A stretch of DNA of 64,000 bases from Cristatella mucedo (taxonomy: Eukaryota > Bryozoa > Phylactolaemata > Cristatellidae), in the NCBI GenBank assembly GCA_009760855.2, contig WPIO01000073.1, positions 331,001-395,000 on the forward strand, in the 5' to 3' direction. The number at the start of each line of letters is the position of its first letter. Position 1 is the first letter of the stretch. The notes beneath the pieces are model-generated. The model ran no database searches and had not been told where the DNA came from. It worked only from the letters and a program-made list of their open reading frames with translations. The position numbers and the translations under genes were made by a program. Of this stretch, positions 23,601-32,219 are shown one piece after another.

Positions 23601-26088
23601 TGCATTATAGAAATTGGACAGTGTAAATGGTGTCGGTTGAACGAGTGTTCTCCTTTGATTAGGAGACGAATTTAATTATGTAGCCACTCGTGGCCTCCTT
23701 GAATGTAGACACTAAGGCGGTGAACAAAATTGAGGGACCGGAGTCCAGAAGAGATGCTGCTACCCAAGAAATGGACTCGCTGATATTGTCTGTCTTGCTG
23801 ACAATGACGCTAGAAAAGCGCTGGGCTAGATCGAAACACGGATCTATTGGTAAGAAACTAACATGAAAGCGATTAAGAAGATGGTTGATCCTACACATGC
23901 GCTTCTTTGGATAATGCATTCGCGATTCAGCAATGTTTGTATTGAAGCTTGACTTCGCCTCAGCCTCAGGGTTATTTGATACTATGTATAGTATTTCCCA
24001 TATGCCTGTCGATCGACGGTCAGATCTGATCTGCTGCATGCTTTTTTAAGCTGTCGTTTAGTAGACGTAGCTGGTTTAATGTTTGTGATATCCATAGGCC
24101 GTCTGAGACAGTGCTCACACTCCGCTTAGCCAGAGGTGCCAACCAGTGGAGCATATCAGCTAGTGTCGTGTTAGAGCATTCTGCCAATGACGAATGGTCG
24201 AAAGAGTGATTGAGCAGCAGGAGTGAAGAAGATATTTTTTCCCGGACAGTATCAACGCCCAGGGTATTGAGGTTAGACTATTAACAGATGATTTTGGATG
24301 GGAACGAGGGCACACACCATTGACTAAATGAGGTCCGGAAGCTGTCAGATGAGCAGAATGACGTAATTATAGGAGATAATAGGATAGGTTGTGGGAGAAT
24401 ATTTGATCGTGTTGCCTGATGTGAGTAGGGTCATGCATATAAGAGACACGAAAGACTGAGTCCATAAGTGCATGATATTTAGCTATTAAGGCTTTTGGTG
24501 TTCAAGGTGAGTGCTAAAATCATCCATAACGAGAAAATATCGCTTGCTTGCACACAGAATAAACATGAGATTGCAGAAATTTAAGATCGAGGAGGACTTG
24601 GTATCTGTGGAGCAATAGGTCACTGCTACCATTGTCAGCTTGTTGTTGGTCGGAATCAAAACTCTTTCTTTCTTCAAGGGGACTGCATATGGCCTGAAAT
24701 TAGGGGATGAATGTGCGATAACGGCAGCTCATCAACCAGTTTTACTTGATCTAAGTATTTGAAAGAAGGTGAAGTTGGTCTGGATCGCATCGGTTATAGT
24801 TTGGAGGTAAGCCAATTTGAGCCAGATCTAGGTCAAGGCAAACCGGTCTGGCCCTTAGTCAGTAATCGTGCTATTTATTATCGGGTATTCATTATATATC
24901 GAGCGGGAATTTCAAAGATGAGCATTAAGATAGATCGCCAGGGTTATAGCAGGCATGATGACAACTAAGTTAGAGTGATTCACAGCAGCGCCCGAGGGAG
25001 TTGGCTCAGGGCGGCTCAAGACAATGTATTGAAAGGAATGTAATATTACCCTATCAATTTTGAATGCAGTGCATTGATCTCATAACACTGCCGCCTTATC
25101 GTTATTCGCCTTGCTATAACTAGAAATCAATGAGCCATTTTTTGGCTTCGGTGGCGCAGAAGCGATCTCACATCAGAGCGTCCCAGGAGAGAAGTGGGGA
25201 CCGTACACGAGTGAGTTCGATGGGTAAAAAGGCAAATTAGCAGAGAAGCCGTCGAAGGTGAAGCTTCAGCCTCTACAAATTAGGTGCCTAGCGTCTGAAG
25301 ATGGTGCCGGGTGCTACCTTAACGGCTGCTGAAAATCAGGTTCTCACAACAAATTTGGTATGTCATTTTTGTTAATACAACATCTCCGGGCATCTGGGGG
25401 TGCTTACTTGCTCGGGTTCACAGGACGCCAGTTTGTTTCCGAAGGCGGCCGCCGTTTCTTGTAGCAAAAGCTCTGGTGCACGTGGCAGAGTGAGGGTGGC
25501 TTACGAGACGACTTCCTCCCGGAAGTAAAGTCAATCAAATGTGGCCTGATTCAACAGCCTCATTTATATAGATGCTCTCGACGGCTATCACTCACGCTGG
25601 CTATCGGCTAAGAAGAATTTCCTGCTGCATAACTTGAGCACACAGCATGGGTCGTGATTTGTGAACACCTTAGCGTACATCTTGGAAGCTAACCATTGAG
25701 GTCTGCAATTAGACCGCACCCAGAGGGAAGCTAAAAAGAGTTCCCTGCGGCCTCACTTAATGGCTGCGGTTTCCAATCGGTCTTTTACGGGCTAGCGTAA
25801 CAATCTTCCTAAGCCAACAGTCGCAGTAATTGAAAGGGAGTTTCTGCATTTATTTTAATCAGAGTCATAAGCGGCTAAAAAGTGACGATCATAGGCACTA
25901 AATGCAAAGTTGCTTTTTATGACGATATGGCAGGCCCTGATCACTGCCTCAAAACGGGACAGCCGTGGAACCTAGCGAGTCACCCGCCCGCCCGCTCTCA
26001 GCCTTCGTTAGTCACCCTTACAGGGGCCGCAGAGAGACGCTCTCGCCGAACGTCTCTCTGAGACACGACAGCCTCGAGAACGCACACA

Positions 26089-26175
<87 letters not shown>

Positions 26176-27819
26176 GCTTACTTGCCCGTAGACAACCAGC
26201 TGCAGGGCCGACTCTCTTGCCTTTGTCCTGACGTGTTACTGCGCCGGGAGTGGCCCGCTTTTTGAATGCACGCGCTCCGAGAAGGTTGGCTCCCTGGAGC
26301 ACCATTAGTTTGAAAGGACGGCGATAGCCCGTACCGTCCAAAGATACTACACAGCTAGACTTTATCGTAGAGACAGATTTGAGGACGAAGAGTCGGGCGC
26401 AGCAATGATGGCTCGCGAGCCTCTGCGGACTATCTAAGCACCCAGAGACAAGTATTCGTCACGTGTTGGAATGGCGGCCGAGGCTTCGAGGAGCGAAGCT
26501 CCAGGTTGCTCCTAAATTGGGGCGAGCATTTCTTTCAGCCAAGCTGCAGATTTTTTGTGTGCGGCTTTCAAAATTAAGGCTTTCCCCTGTTTTACGCACC
26601 AAGTAATAGATTTAATCTCGCAGGCCAAAATCCTGGTTGCGGGCACGTGACCTCCAACCTCGCGACCTCCGACAGGGCGACCTCGTGGCTCCGCGTGCAG
26701 AACTGCCTCAGAGCTGCTGCAAACCGACTGTTCACAATGGCGGGGGTCTCGAGGAACCATTGCTAAAGCTAGCCCGCTGAGAATTGCACACGAATCGAAA
26801 TGTTACACGAATTATCGCAGGAAAAAGATCTGTGAGCTACACAGGAGCAATTTGAGCTAAGTTTCCGGCACTGGTGTAGTCGCACAGTGGAAGCGGTAGC
26901 AGTGACCGTTCCATGAGATATCACTCAATGAAAGGTACCGAACAGACGGAAAAGGAAACTCAAGATGGACAGTGAATCTTCGCTCGGCTGTAGCCCGTTT
27001 CGCGGACATGCCACCGGAATCAGGCGACGTGGTACCGTTCACTTTTTCTCGCCAACGGTATACTCGCGGACAAATGAGCTCGCGGACAGAGGCGCAGAAA
27101 GAGAGATGAAAGCAGGGACCGCTGCAGTGCCTGGTCTGTGTCAGGTTTGCCGACGGTCGACGGCCGTTACCGACGCGCATTAGCAGATGCCGAGCGGCGG
27201 CTGTTAACGAGATTCGGCGAGAGCGAGCGCGAGATTGTCGTGCACTCGATCGTTTGGCGACGGAGGGTATAGCGGCAAATCGCGGGAACGGGAGCGGTCG
27301 TGCAGAAACTCGGAAACCTCAAAGCACAATGCGATTGGCCGGCGCTCACTTGAAGTTGCTGCACGGGTGAATGATCCAGCTTCCGGCCTCCTGCTGGCGC
27401 CGCTGCTCTCGAAGGACGGCGTTCTTGCTGCCGAAAAGCTTGATCGCCAGCTTGTTGTCCGACGCTTGAAAGATGGAGTAGATCTGGCCGATAATGCCCG
27501 CCGCCGAGTCGGCGGCGGGCGCTTCTGCACACTCAGCCGGCCCCGCCTTGTCAGGCAGCAGCTTCTCAGCCTCGCCAGCCCACGTGCTGAGGTCGAACTC
27601 GACGGCCTTCTCCGTCTTGTGGCGCGCGGTCGGAGCGAGGGTGCGAACCGTCCAGCGACCCGCCCCGCCAGCAGCGGTCCCGTTCGGCTGCGCCGCTGTC
27701 GTCGAGCACGTCCGGTCGTCGCAGCGAGCTCCGCCCTCAGCGACGGCTCTGCTGCGGCCGCTGCAGCCCCGGGCGGCAGCGGCCGCAGCCGCCTCGTCGT
27801 CGCCCAGCGAGCGGAGCAT
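5852..27819 (-). CDS. HCN: HCN-A: hyperpolarization-activated cyclic nucleotide-gated channel (eight exons, 3' end not found)
   Basis: Plasma-membrane cation channel of the Ih family; known members open on hyperpolarization and are modulated by cyclic nucleotides. Joined exons: 27350-27819, 19317-19480, 18924-19186, 14023-14172, 9410-9628, 9052-9192, 7295-7469, 5852-5920 (1651 nt, 550 codons plus one base). In order they give the HCN N-terminal domain, S1-S2, S3-S4 with the repeated basic sensor, S5, pore helix with CIGYG filter and S6, the C-linker, and the CNBD up to YFG. Every junction keeps frame, with seven introns of 7869, 130, 4751, 4394, 217, 1582 and 1374 bp. The CNBD phosphate cassette and C-helix are missing, so the gene continues leftward or its end is degraded. 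The filter separates it from CNG and ERG/EAG channels. Confidence 0.93.
5985..7087. other. HCN-A intron 7 body
   Basis: AT-rich DNA without long frames or recognisable transposon motifs. Confidence 0.5.
7088..7135 (+). mobile_element. SINE-1 head fragment
   Basis: GTGGTAAGGTGC, CCGACCAAGGTCATGGGTCC and GAGCTC resemble the A-box to B-box part of SINE-1. The fragment is short and degraded. Confidence 0.4.
7295..7469 (-). CDS. HCN: HCN-A exon 7: end of C-linker, first part of CNBD
   Basis: The acceptor TTCTTTTTAG precedes [55 protein letters not shown] and IQEG. VPFF.NAD..FV and QPGD.(I/V)IR.G...K.YFIQ are CNBD signatures. The exon ends at AAG|GTATTA in phase 1. The length of 175 bp is identical to the equivalent HCN-B exon. 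Reading past the donor gives KKITLVG and soon a stop. Confidence 0.92.
7475..9045. other. HCN-A intron 6
   Basis: No supported gene. Short frames only; I see no clear LINE or SINE motif. Confidence 0.5.
9052..9192 (-). CDS. HCN: HCN-A exon 6: C-linker
   Basis: The acceptor TTTAGTTGCAG is followed by [38 protein letters not shown] and SELSESLRM. This corresponds to the A'-D' helices that couple the CNBD to the gate (family pattern YM.(F/Y)(H/R)KLP...DYYEHRYQGK.F(D/N)E). The exon is 47 codons in phase 0. The inferred donor, ATG|GTTGGT, is weak, but it is the position that joins in frame to the next exon's EIITHNCRK, matching family REEIVNFNCRK. A one-codon shift at the acceptor (CAGCAG) is possible. 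Confidence 0.88.
9410..9628 (-). CDS. HCN: HCN-A exon 5: pore helix, CIGYG filter, S6
   Basis: The acceptor ATCTTTGCAG precedes [20 protein letters not shown], then the selectivity filter [30 protein letters not shown] (S6) and [25 protein letters not shown] preceded by SHML is diagnostic for HCN channels; CNG channels lack GYG and KCNH channels have GFG. The exon ends after TCCCAC at GTAAGC in phase 0 and is 73 codons. The usual QSLDSSRR after S6 reads QSFDVSSR here. Confidence 0.95.
11590..11756 (+). mobile_element. LINE-A 3' end fragment
   Basis: CATGTTATGCTTGTTGACAT, CGATCGTGCTTCCTTTGCAG, AATTGAGTTCTTTGAGGGCA and CTATGCAAATGCAT match the LINE-A 3' UTR and tail on the plus strand. Confidence 0.75.
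12130..12590 (-). mobile_element. LINE-A 3' end, 5'-truncated
   Basis: Read on the minus strand, the coding end lies at the high coordinates (GGAACTCC, FNMR-type C-terminus near 12400-12480), followed by the 3' UTR with CTGACCCTAT, CTTCCTTTGC-like CGTGCTCTCTTTGCAG, AAAGTGTCTAGAAAGAAATT and (ATT)n near 12135. Confidence 0.8.
14023..14172 (-). CDS. HCN: HCN-A exon 4: S5 and turret
   Basis: The acceptor GATGCTCAG is followed by [20 protein letters not shown], then [20 protein letters not shown] and [10 protein letters not shown]. The pattern VRIFNLI...HW.GC.QF.VP.LQ.(F/W)P is the HCN S5. The donor is CTGCAG|GTACCC. The exon is exactly 50 codons in phase 0. Joined to exon 3, the S4-S5 linker is four residues shorter than in vertebrate HCN. 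No N-x-S/T glycosylation site is seen in the turret. Confidence 0.92.
14180..16780. other. HCN-A intron 3, part
   Basis: Mostly unassigned. 16230-16295 matches the LINE-A C-terminal coding region on the plus strand (CTTAAATACTTTGGATACCG, TGCATTTAGTTATCAGGC). Confidence 0.45.
16005..16205. repeat. diverged ~102-bp tandem duplication
   Basis: CGCATACATCTAAATCACGG at 16005 is echoed by CGCACACATCAAATGCACGG at 16107, and TTCCAGATTTCCTA occurs in both units about 100 bp apart. The units have drifted strongly. Confidence 0.5.
16780..17810 (+). pseudogene. LINE-A copy, heavily degraded
   Basis: 16826-16860 reads SFLR.*-type [10 protein letters not shown], equivalent to the YADD region. Later segments match the RT C-terminus and 3' UTR, and the tail near 17750-17810 has AGCGCCTTGAAAGAGAATTA and GAGGGTTTCGTATG. 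Many stops are present. Confidence 0.7.
17844..18022 (-). mobile_element. SINE-2 copy (tRNA-derived)
   Basis: On the minus strand it starts GGTGAGCCGTGATGGCACAC, TAGGTAAGGCGGTTGC (A-box region), then GGTCATGGGTTCGATTCC (B-box). The body has CCACTGCAAGCGGTGGTGAT and the end is GGCTGTTTAATCAGCTAGG followed by a T-run. The tail differs from LINE-A, so another LINE presumably mobilises it. A closely similar copy lies at 57546-57722. Confidence 0.88.
18030..18920. other. HCN-A intron 3, distal part
   Basis: AT-rich, no supported gene. Confidence 0.45.
18924..19186 (-). CDS. HCN: HCN-A exon 3: S3 and S4 voltage sensor
   Basis: The acceptor CATTGCAG precedes GAGTAATT. The reading is [40 protein letters not shown] (S3), then S4 as [12 protein letters not shown] followed by [20 protein letters not shown]. 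Basic residues recur every third position. The polar break in the middle of S4, Ser in vertebrate HCN (KILSLLR), is Gln here (KLLQLLR). The exon ends at CAAGAG|GTGAGC in phase 0. It is separated from exon 2 by an intron of only 130 bp. Confidence 0.93.
19317..19480 (-). CDS. HCN: HCN-A exon 2: S1 and S2
   Basis: The acceptor TTTTCTTTGAAG precedes base 19480. The exon completes the Lys codon and reads [20 protein letters not shown] (S1), ISIAFF-like [17 protein letters not shown], then [17 protein letters not shown] (S2). The FRTG motif at the end of S2 is highly conserved in HCN channels. The donor is G|GTAATT at 19316, leaving one base of the Gly codon. Reading through the donor meets a stop two codons later, so splicing is required. 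Confidence 0.92.
19490..20025. other. HCN-A intron 1, proximal part
   Basis: No supported gene or repeat family recognised. Confidence 0.4.
20030..20450 (-). mobile_element. LINE-A 3' end, 5'-truncated
   Basis: On the minus strand the coding end lies near 20320-20420 (WNSLPT-type reading at GGAACTCCCTCCCGACCTGC), followed by the 3' UTR and a tail with AAAGCGTCTAGAAAGAGATT, AAGTTCTCTGGGGGCGCTTT and ATT repeats at 20030-20045. It is one of the better preserved 3' ends. Confidence 0.88.
20563..20629. repeat. (TA)n microsatellite with TG interruptions
   Basis: A TA array with two or three TATG interruptions. Confidence 0.95.
20635..21880. other. HCN-A intron 1, unassigned
   Basis: 20740-21320 may be further degraded LINE-A minus-strand sequence (anchoring phrases such as GTTACTTCCACGCTTTGTG), but I cannot set boundaries. 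No gene seen. Confidence 0.35.
21885..25560 (-). pseudogene. LINE-A copy, longest in the window (endonuclease + RT)
   Basis: Minus strand, 5' to 3'. 24677-24486 reads like an APE-type endonuclease ([34 protein letters not shown]; the intact family has GDFN-type D and N). 24039-23659 matches the segment before the RT ([17 protein letters not shown]). 23537-22972 has RT motifs ([35 protein letters not shown]). The C-terminus and 3' UTR follow down to 21885. Stops and a nested insertion make it non-functional. The 5' boundary is a guess; sequence up to about 25560 may belong to it. Confidence 0.75.
23088..23150 (+). mobile_element. mini LINE-A tail nested in antisense LINE-A
   Basis: GGAAAGAGATTGAGTCCCCT, GAGAGCACCATACCAAATGC and ATT-type repeats form a plus-strand LINE-A tail inside the RT of the minus-strand copy 21885-25560. 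It splits the RT reading between QWLSSYP and LNGQRSS. Confidence 0.7.
25565..26085. other. HCN-A intron 1, unassigned
   Basis: No supported gene. GC content rises toward 26000. Confidence 0.35.
26090..26170. repeat. (CT)n microsatellite
   Basis: About 80 bp of uninterrupted CT. On the HCN-A sense (minus) strand it reads (GA)n, 1.2 kb downstream of the exon 1 donor. Confidence 0.97.
26180..27340. other. HCN-A intron 1, donor-proximal GC-rich part
   Basis: No exon seen. Open frames are GC-driven shadows. Confidence 0.4.
27350..27819 (-). CDS. HCN: HCN-A exon 1: start and HCN N-terminal domain
   Basis: The ATG at 27817-27819 sits in a GCCGCCATG context with an in-frame TAG only 12 nt upstream (27829-27831), which fixes the start. 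The first 85 or so residues are low-complexity, including a run of seven alanines near residues 10-16. From about residue 100 on, the reading [36 protein letters not shown] and [11 protein letters not shown] matches the conserved HCN domain that precedes S1 (usual pattern FGSQKAVEKEQ...WIIHPYSDF). The exon ends after AACTTCAA at the donor GTGAGC and carries two bases of a split Lys codon. It lies within a GC-rich block. Confidence 0.92.
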
Positions 27820-28720
27820 GGCGGCGTCCTAGTCGAATCAGCTTCCACCGTCAGCCGTCGGCGCACTGCGGCCGGTTCCCTGCCCAACGGCGGCGGCGGC
27901 GGCGGCGGCGGAGTCGGGCGGCGTCCGCAGCGCTCGCCGGCAGAGAGAGCGCCCGCCCGCCCGAGCGCGCGCGCGGCCCTCTAACGACAAGCAGCGAGTG
28001 CGCCGAGACTTCGCTCGCCGTCCGTGCGAGCTCGCGCGCGGCCGCGGCCAGAGGCGACGGTATCGGGCGCAAGCCGGGGCGTCGAAGGGGAGAGGAGTTC
28101 GCTACCACCGCTGGCTTCTGTGACAATTAGGCTTCTCTTTATTCGCGCTGCCTTCCAAACAGAGCCGCAGGAATTCACATTCAGCCGTCTATTGGCACCT
28201 GGCGTCGAGACACTGTGAGTGCATCGATTGTCTATACGAAATTGCATAGAAGACAGAGGAGCTGCTCTCCGACAACCGGCGGCGGCGGCGGCGTACAAGT
28301 GGTCGGGTGCTTGGCGCGACGTCAGCACGAGCAAAAGAGCACGCTACATCTCCGGTAGCCCAAGGAAAGCATCTCGCAGCTTCGCCTGGCGGCAGCCGAG
28401 CTAGCCAAACACTGTGCGAGCTACTTTCTCGCGAGACACCGGGGATAGTATCGCAGCCTGAGTGCTCCTTAGCGGTCCAATGTAAACGGTTGCACTAAGC
28501 CGCGAGCCGCGGTATTGTCACGTGCGTTCCCTGAGCAATGCACATGCGAGTAAGAGAGATTCGTAGCTCTTGCCCGGCGCAGAGCCCCGCCGAAGCGGGC
28601 GGATGTAATGAGACTACTAGCGGTCAGCGTTCGCTGTGCTTCTTCGCTTGTGAATTTCGGCACCGCTCGGCGTGCATATGGTGGCGGTATGAAAAGATTA
28701 TTTTAGGTGCCTAAGGCTCA
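27820..28720 (-). promoter_or_regulatory. GC/CpG-rich 5' region of HCN-A
   Basis: The block is rich in CG dinucleotides (for example 27940-28060). It contains a GGC trinucleotide run at 27889-27912, which reads GCC on the HCN-A strand. It lies immediately upstream of the exon 1 ATG, and I see no TATA box at a plausible spacing. This fits a CpG-island-type promoter and 5' UTR, but the transcription start cannot be placed from sequence. Confidence 0.45.
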
Positions 28721-28721
28721 C

Positions 28722-29490
28722 CCGAAACTGCCCGCGAGTACGTTGGCCAATGCTTTGAAGCCACGGCCCGTGGCTGGGGCACCGCTGGGCTGTCTGCTAT
28801 CGTAACAGCTGTAGGGCCGACTAGAATCATCAGCCGCAGCGGGTGTAGCTGGCCTCCGTCTTCCACTCATTTCTCCAGTCGGTGGCACACGCGCAAGCGC
28901 ACTTAAGAAGCACACGCTTCTCGCACTAAAAAGACTGTTACCTCAACCAGCAGGAAATTTCTATCGCCAGTTTGCAAATCTTCCTACACACTTTTCCCTC
29001 CCTCTCTCTCTCTCTTTCTCCCTCTCTCTCTTTTTCTCTGTCTCTCTCTCTCACTTCCTCTCTCTCGTTCAATTATTCTATCTCAATCACTGAAAACAAC
29101 ATTCTCACCGTTTCTGTTTTTTTTTATTCATACAGTTCTTGTAGTTTGATTGTCTCCAGATTGCATGTACGCGAAAGCGCGCAGAACACCGAAGCGGGTT
29201 CAAAGAGACGTTTATTAGCACGGACGTCGCAGCGGGCCCGTCCGTGACTGCCCTGCCCGGCGTCCCCGTCATAACTCCTCACCTCTACAGGCCGTTACTT
29301 ACCGCACCACCGCCACGAATCGCAACGGCCCATAAACAGGCAGCAGCGCCTTATACTACTGGTCCACAAATAGCTCTAGGCTGCGACGGGCGGTCACCTT
29401 ACCTCAATCTTGGCCCACTTGGGACGGTGATGAAGCGACATATGGCAGTGCCTGACTTTGACATATGCCATCATTTTAATTGCTGGGGTA
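28722..29490. other. upstream intergenic DNA with CT-rich tract
   Basis: 28995-29068 is an imperfect CT-rich run. A minus-strand open frame 28870-28722 ends at a good GTGAGC donor (see findings). 29160-29440 is unassigned GC-rich sequence. Confidence 0.4.
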
Positions 29491-29492
29491 TG

Positions 29493-29529
29493 AAAGAGCC
29501 GGCAATTCCTATCGAATTGTCGGCTCTTT
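29493..29529. repeat. short inverted repeat (hairpin)
   Basis: Arms AAAGAGCCGGCAATT and AATTGTCGGCTCTTT pair at 14 of 15 positions around a 7-nt loop (CCTATCG). No function is evident. Confidence 0.7.
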
Positions 29530-29914
29530 GTGTTAATAACTGTATTTACTATTAGGATCGACCGTCAATAATCTATTCAGGTCTATGCGGCTTAGTTTGC
29601 ATTGCCTCTGCAAACCACTCGTTAGTACCACGTCATTGGACATTCTAGGGTCGAGTACAGTCAGCCGGTCCAAGCAATCTGGGTCGATTGGTAGTCTTTA
29701 AGATCTATCTTTGCCACAGTCAAGCTGCAGTGCTGATCATTTCTGATGGCTATAGTTTTCCATATCTAGAATTCAAACAAGTAACATAAAAGAGACATTC
29801 GCAAAGATAGATCTTGAATAGCTAGATCTCTTTCTCGGCACACTTCACACGCAGGCAAATATTGGCTAAAAAGTAAAGCAAATTAGGATTGGGCCCTAGT
29901 AAGATACTCGTGGC

Positions 29915-30765
29915 ATGAGTCCCGCCACAACTAGCCACGTTGCCACCGTGAAGTTGTCGCAGCTTCCAGCAGGTAGCGTAACCCATCTAGCTATTAGGTT
30001 TATCAGATATCAAGCTCGTATTCGTCGTGCTGTATCCCTGTCCAAGATTAGAAAGTGTCTGCCACTGTGGCTTGCTAACAATCTAGCTAGCTGTTATGTT
30101 GTTTGTATAGGCATTAAATCTGCTATTCCTCGACGGCTGGCTTACGAAAATGGTCAGATAGCCTCTGAATCTGGTGACGATTATAGCTCCAGGATTAGCT
30201 AAGAAATCTGAGAGGTTCGGCTAATCTAGTCTCCGTTGCTGAAGGAGTAGAAATGGCTCAAGGTCAATGTACGTATAATAAGAATATTTTTCACTCCGAC
30301 TCCTAAAGGCCAGCCGTGATTTAAATCCTTCACACCTAGTGGGAGTACTGCACAGGCTTCAACCATCTCTCAGTGCTCTCAGGTTTATGGTTTAAAAAGA
30401 AATTAGCTGTTCTGTTGCCATGATTAAAGACCGTTATAATTAGAAACGTCCGCTCTGTAGGACAATAATGCGGAACTCACTTCACAACAATTCTTAAAAA
30501 GCGACATCTCTTGTGCTGCTGATTGTGGCACATCATTCCCAGTCATCTTGACCTGCTACGTCCATGCTAATCACTTCTTTAACTGCCCTCCTGACTTAAG
30601 CTAAGCTTCTAACTTTCACTCTGTGGCTTGAGGCGAAGTCTGTGGGCTGCTTTATGCAGATTCAAAGCCGCTTAGGTTTCGAGTGGGCTACAAAAACTAT
30701 ACAGAATAACACCCACTTAGCCCTCGTGAATTTGTGAACTTACAGGTAAAGAGATATCATCGTCG
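29915..30765 (+). pseudogene. LINE-B copy, 3' part, degraded
   Basis: Around 30030-30120 the reading AVSLSKIRKCLPLWLANNLA matches the LINE-B phrase SLSKIRSCLPQSLVKNLT. Later text matches the C-terminus and the 3' end (CCGCTTAGGTTTCGAGTGGG, AACACCCACTTAG). It is on the plus strand, opposite to most other LINE-B copies here. Confidence 0.75.
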
Positions 30766-30769
30766 TCAT

Positions 30770-31200
30770 AGATATCCTGGTTTCAATTTGCTTCAAAAAT
30801 GACAGTGACCTCCATGAATAACGAACCTACCAGGCGAAACAGAAGAGGGCGAGAGTAGTTTGCATTCATGATAGAAGCATAAAAAATCCTCATCTCGGTG
30901 GCTCTAAGTAGAGTGGGAGAAGGCTGGTTGGCTAGCTAAGATGGAAGCCTTGCCGTCAAAACCTAGCGAATAAATACTTGCCCGTATCTGCATGTATTGG
31001 GTGAGCAAGGAGGAGACCGAGATGAGTTGAGGAGTTGCACTTGTGCCCCAGGTTCAGGCTGCTGCTAATATCGCCCAATCGTACGGCCCGGATTCTTCAA
31101 TTCGCCTCGTAGGCGTGCTACCATCTAGCGTACTAGAGAGATGTACTAGCTCATGAACGAAGCAGCAAGTTTAGTATCGTTACATCTGTGACCCTAGCTA
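30770..31200. other. unassigned intergenic DNA
   Basis: No gene or repeat family recognised. Confidence 0.4.
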
Positions 31201-31214
31201 CCAGTGGCGAGAGC

Positions 31215-32206
31215 ATGACTAATGTAATGTAAATTATCTCCGTCTGTAACTCCACAAAGTCAGACAGACCAAGTGGGTGTTACGCAGGAGAGTTTTGCAT
31301 TGCACACTCACAGCCTAAGTGACATTTGGTACGCATTCGGTAGTCAACAGACTTCGTCTCACCCAACAAAGAGAAAGTGGGAAGCATAGCAGAGTCAGGA
31401 GACCAGTTTTGGTAGTGAGTAGCATGAAGTAGCAGCTCAGGACCGCTGAAAAGGATGTGCCATAGTCGGTAGCAAGCGAGTAGTTGTCGTTGCGTAAGAA
31501 TTGTGGAAGTGAGTTCCACAGTCTTGGACCTTCAGAGCTAAAGCTTCTGTCGCCAACTGTCTTTAAGCGGAGGAATGGGACAGCTAGTTTATTGTCCACA
31601 CATGACCTGAGGGCGCGAACAGGCTGAAACGGATGCAGCAGTTCAGCTAAGTATGATGGAGCCAAGCCGTGGCGGGCCTCGTCGGTCAGCATAAGAACTT
31701 GGCTCTGTATCCTTTGCTCAACCGGCGACCATCCTAGCTCTTTCAGCAAAGGAAACACGTGCTCAAACCGCAGGGAATTGAAGACAAGCCTTGCAGCCAT
31801 ATTCATAGTCCGTAGCAGTGGCATAATAGCTTTCTTTGGTAGCCAAGCCAAAAGGGCATTACAATAATCAAGCCGTGACAGAACTAAACAGCTAGTTAAA
31901 TTTTTTACAAGCGACTGTGGGAGACAGCTCCTAATCTTGGATAGGGATCGGATGTGATGGCAAGCTGTAGAAGCAGTCTTCTTAATGAAGCTTTTGAAAT
32001 TGAGGCAGCTGTCGAACACGACACCTAAATTTCGAGCACGTGGTGATTGTCGCACAATAGCATCACCTTTTAGAAGACCAAAGCCTTTTAATCCAGCCTC
32101 ACGCTTAGGGTGTCCTATGAGCAGCAGTTCAGTTTCATCATAATTTAATTACAGGAAGTCTTCCGAAATCCAGTATCGAATATCGGCAAGGCAAGCATTC
32201 AGTTCA
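31215..32206 (-). pseudogene. LINE-B copy, 5'-truncated
   Basis: Minus-strand 32055-31315 is one long open stretch: LGVVFDSCLNFKSFIKKTA, HHIRSLSKIRSCLPQSLVK, LSRLDYCNALLAWLPKK, then APSYLAELLHPFQPVRALRS and GPRLWNSLPQFLRNDN. This is the region after the RT catalytic domain. The 3' end near 31215 has the GGAGAT-type motif. The sequence stops matching at about 32206, just after the ADIRYWI-type segment, so the copy is 5'-truncated. Confidence 0.88.
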
Positions 32207-32219
32207 CCAATCGAAGCTG

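Noticed and set aside
27204-27984. Overlapping 227- and 249-codon frames around HCN-A exon 1.
   Set aside because: They are GC-driven shadows; the exon 1 frame is fixed by HCN-domain motifs, an upstream stop and correct splice phase.
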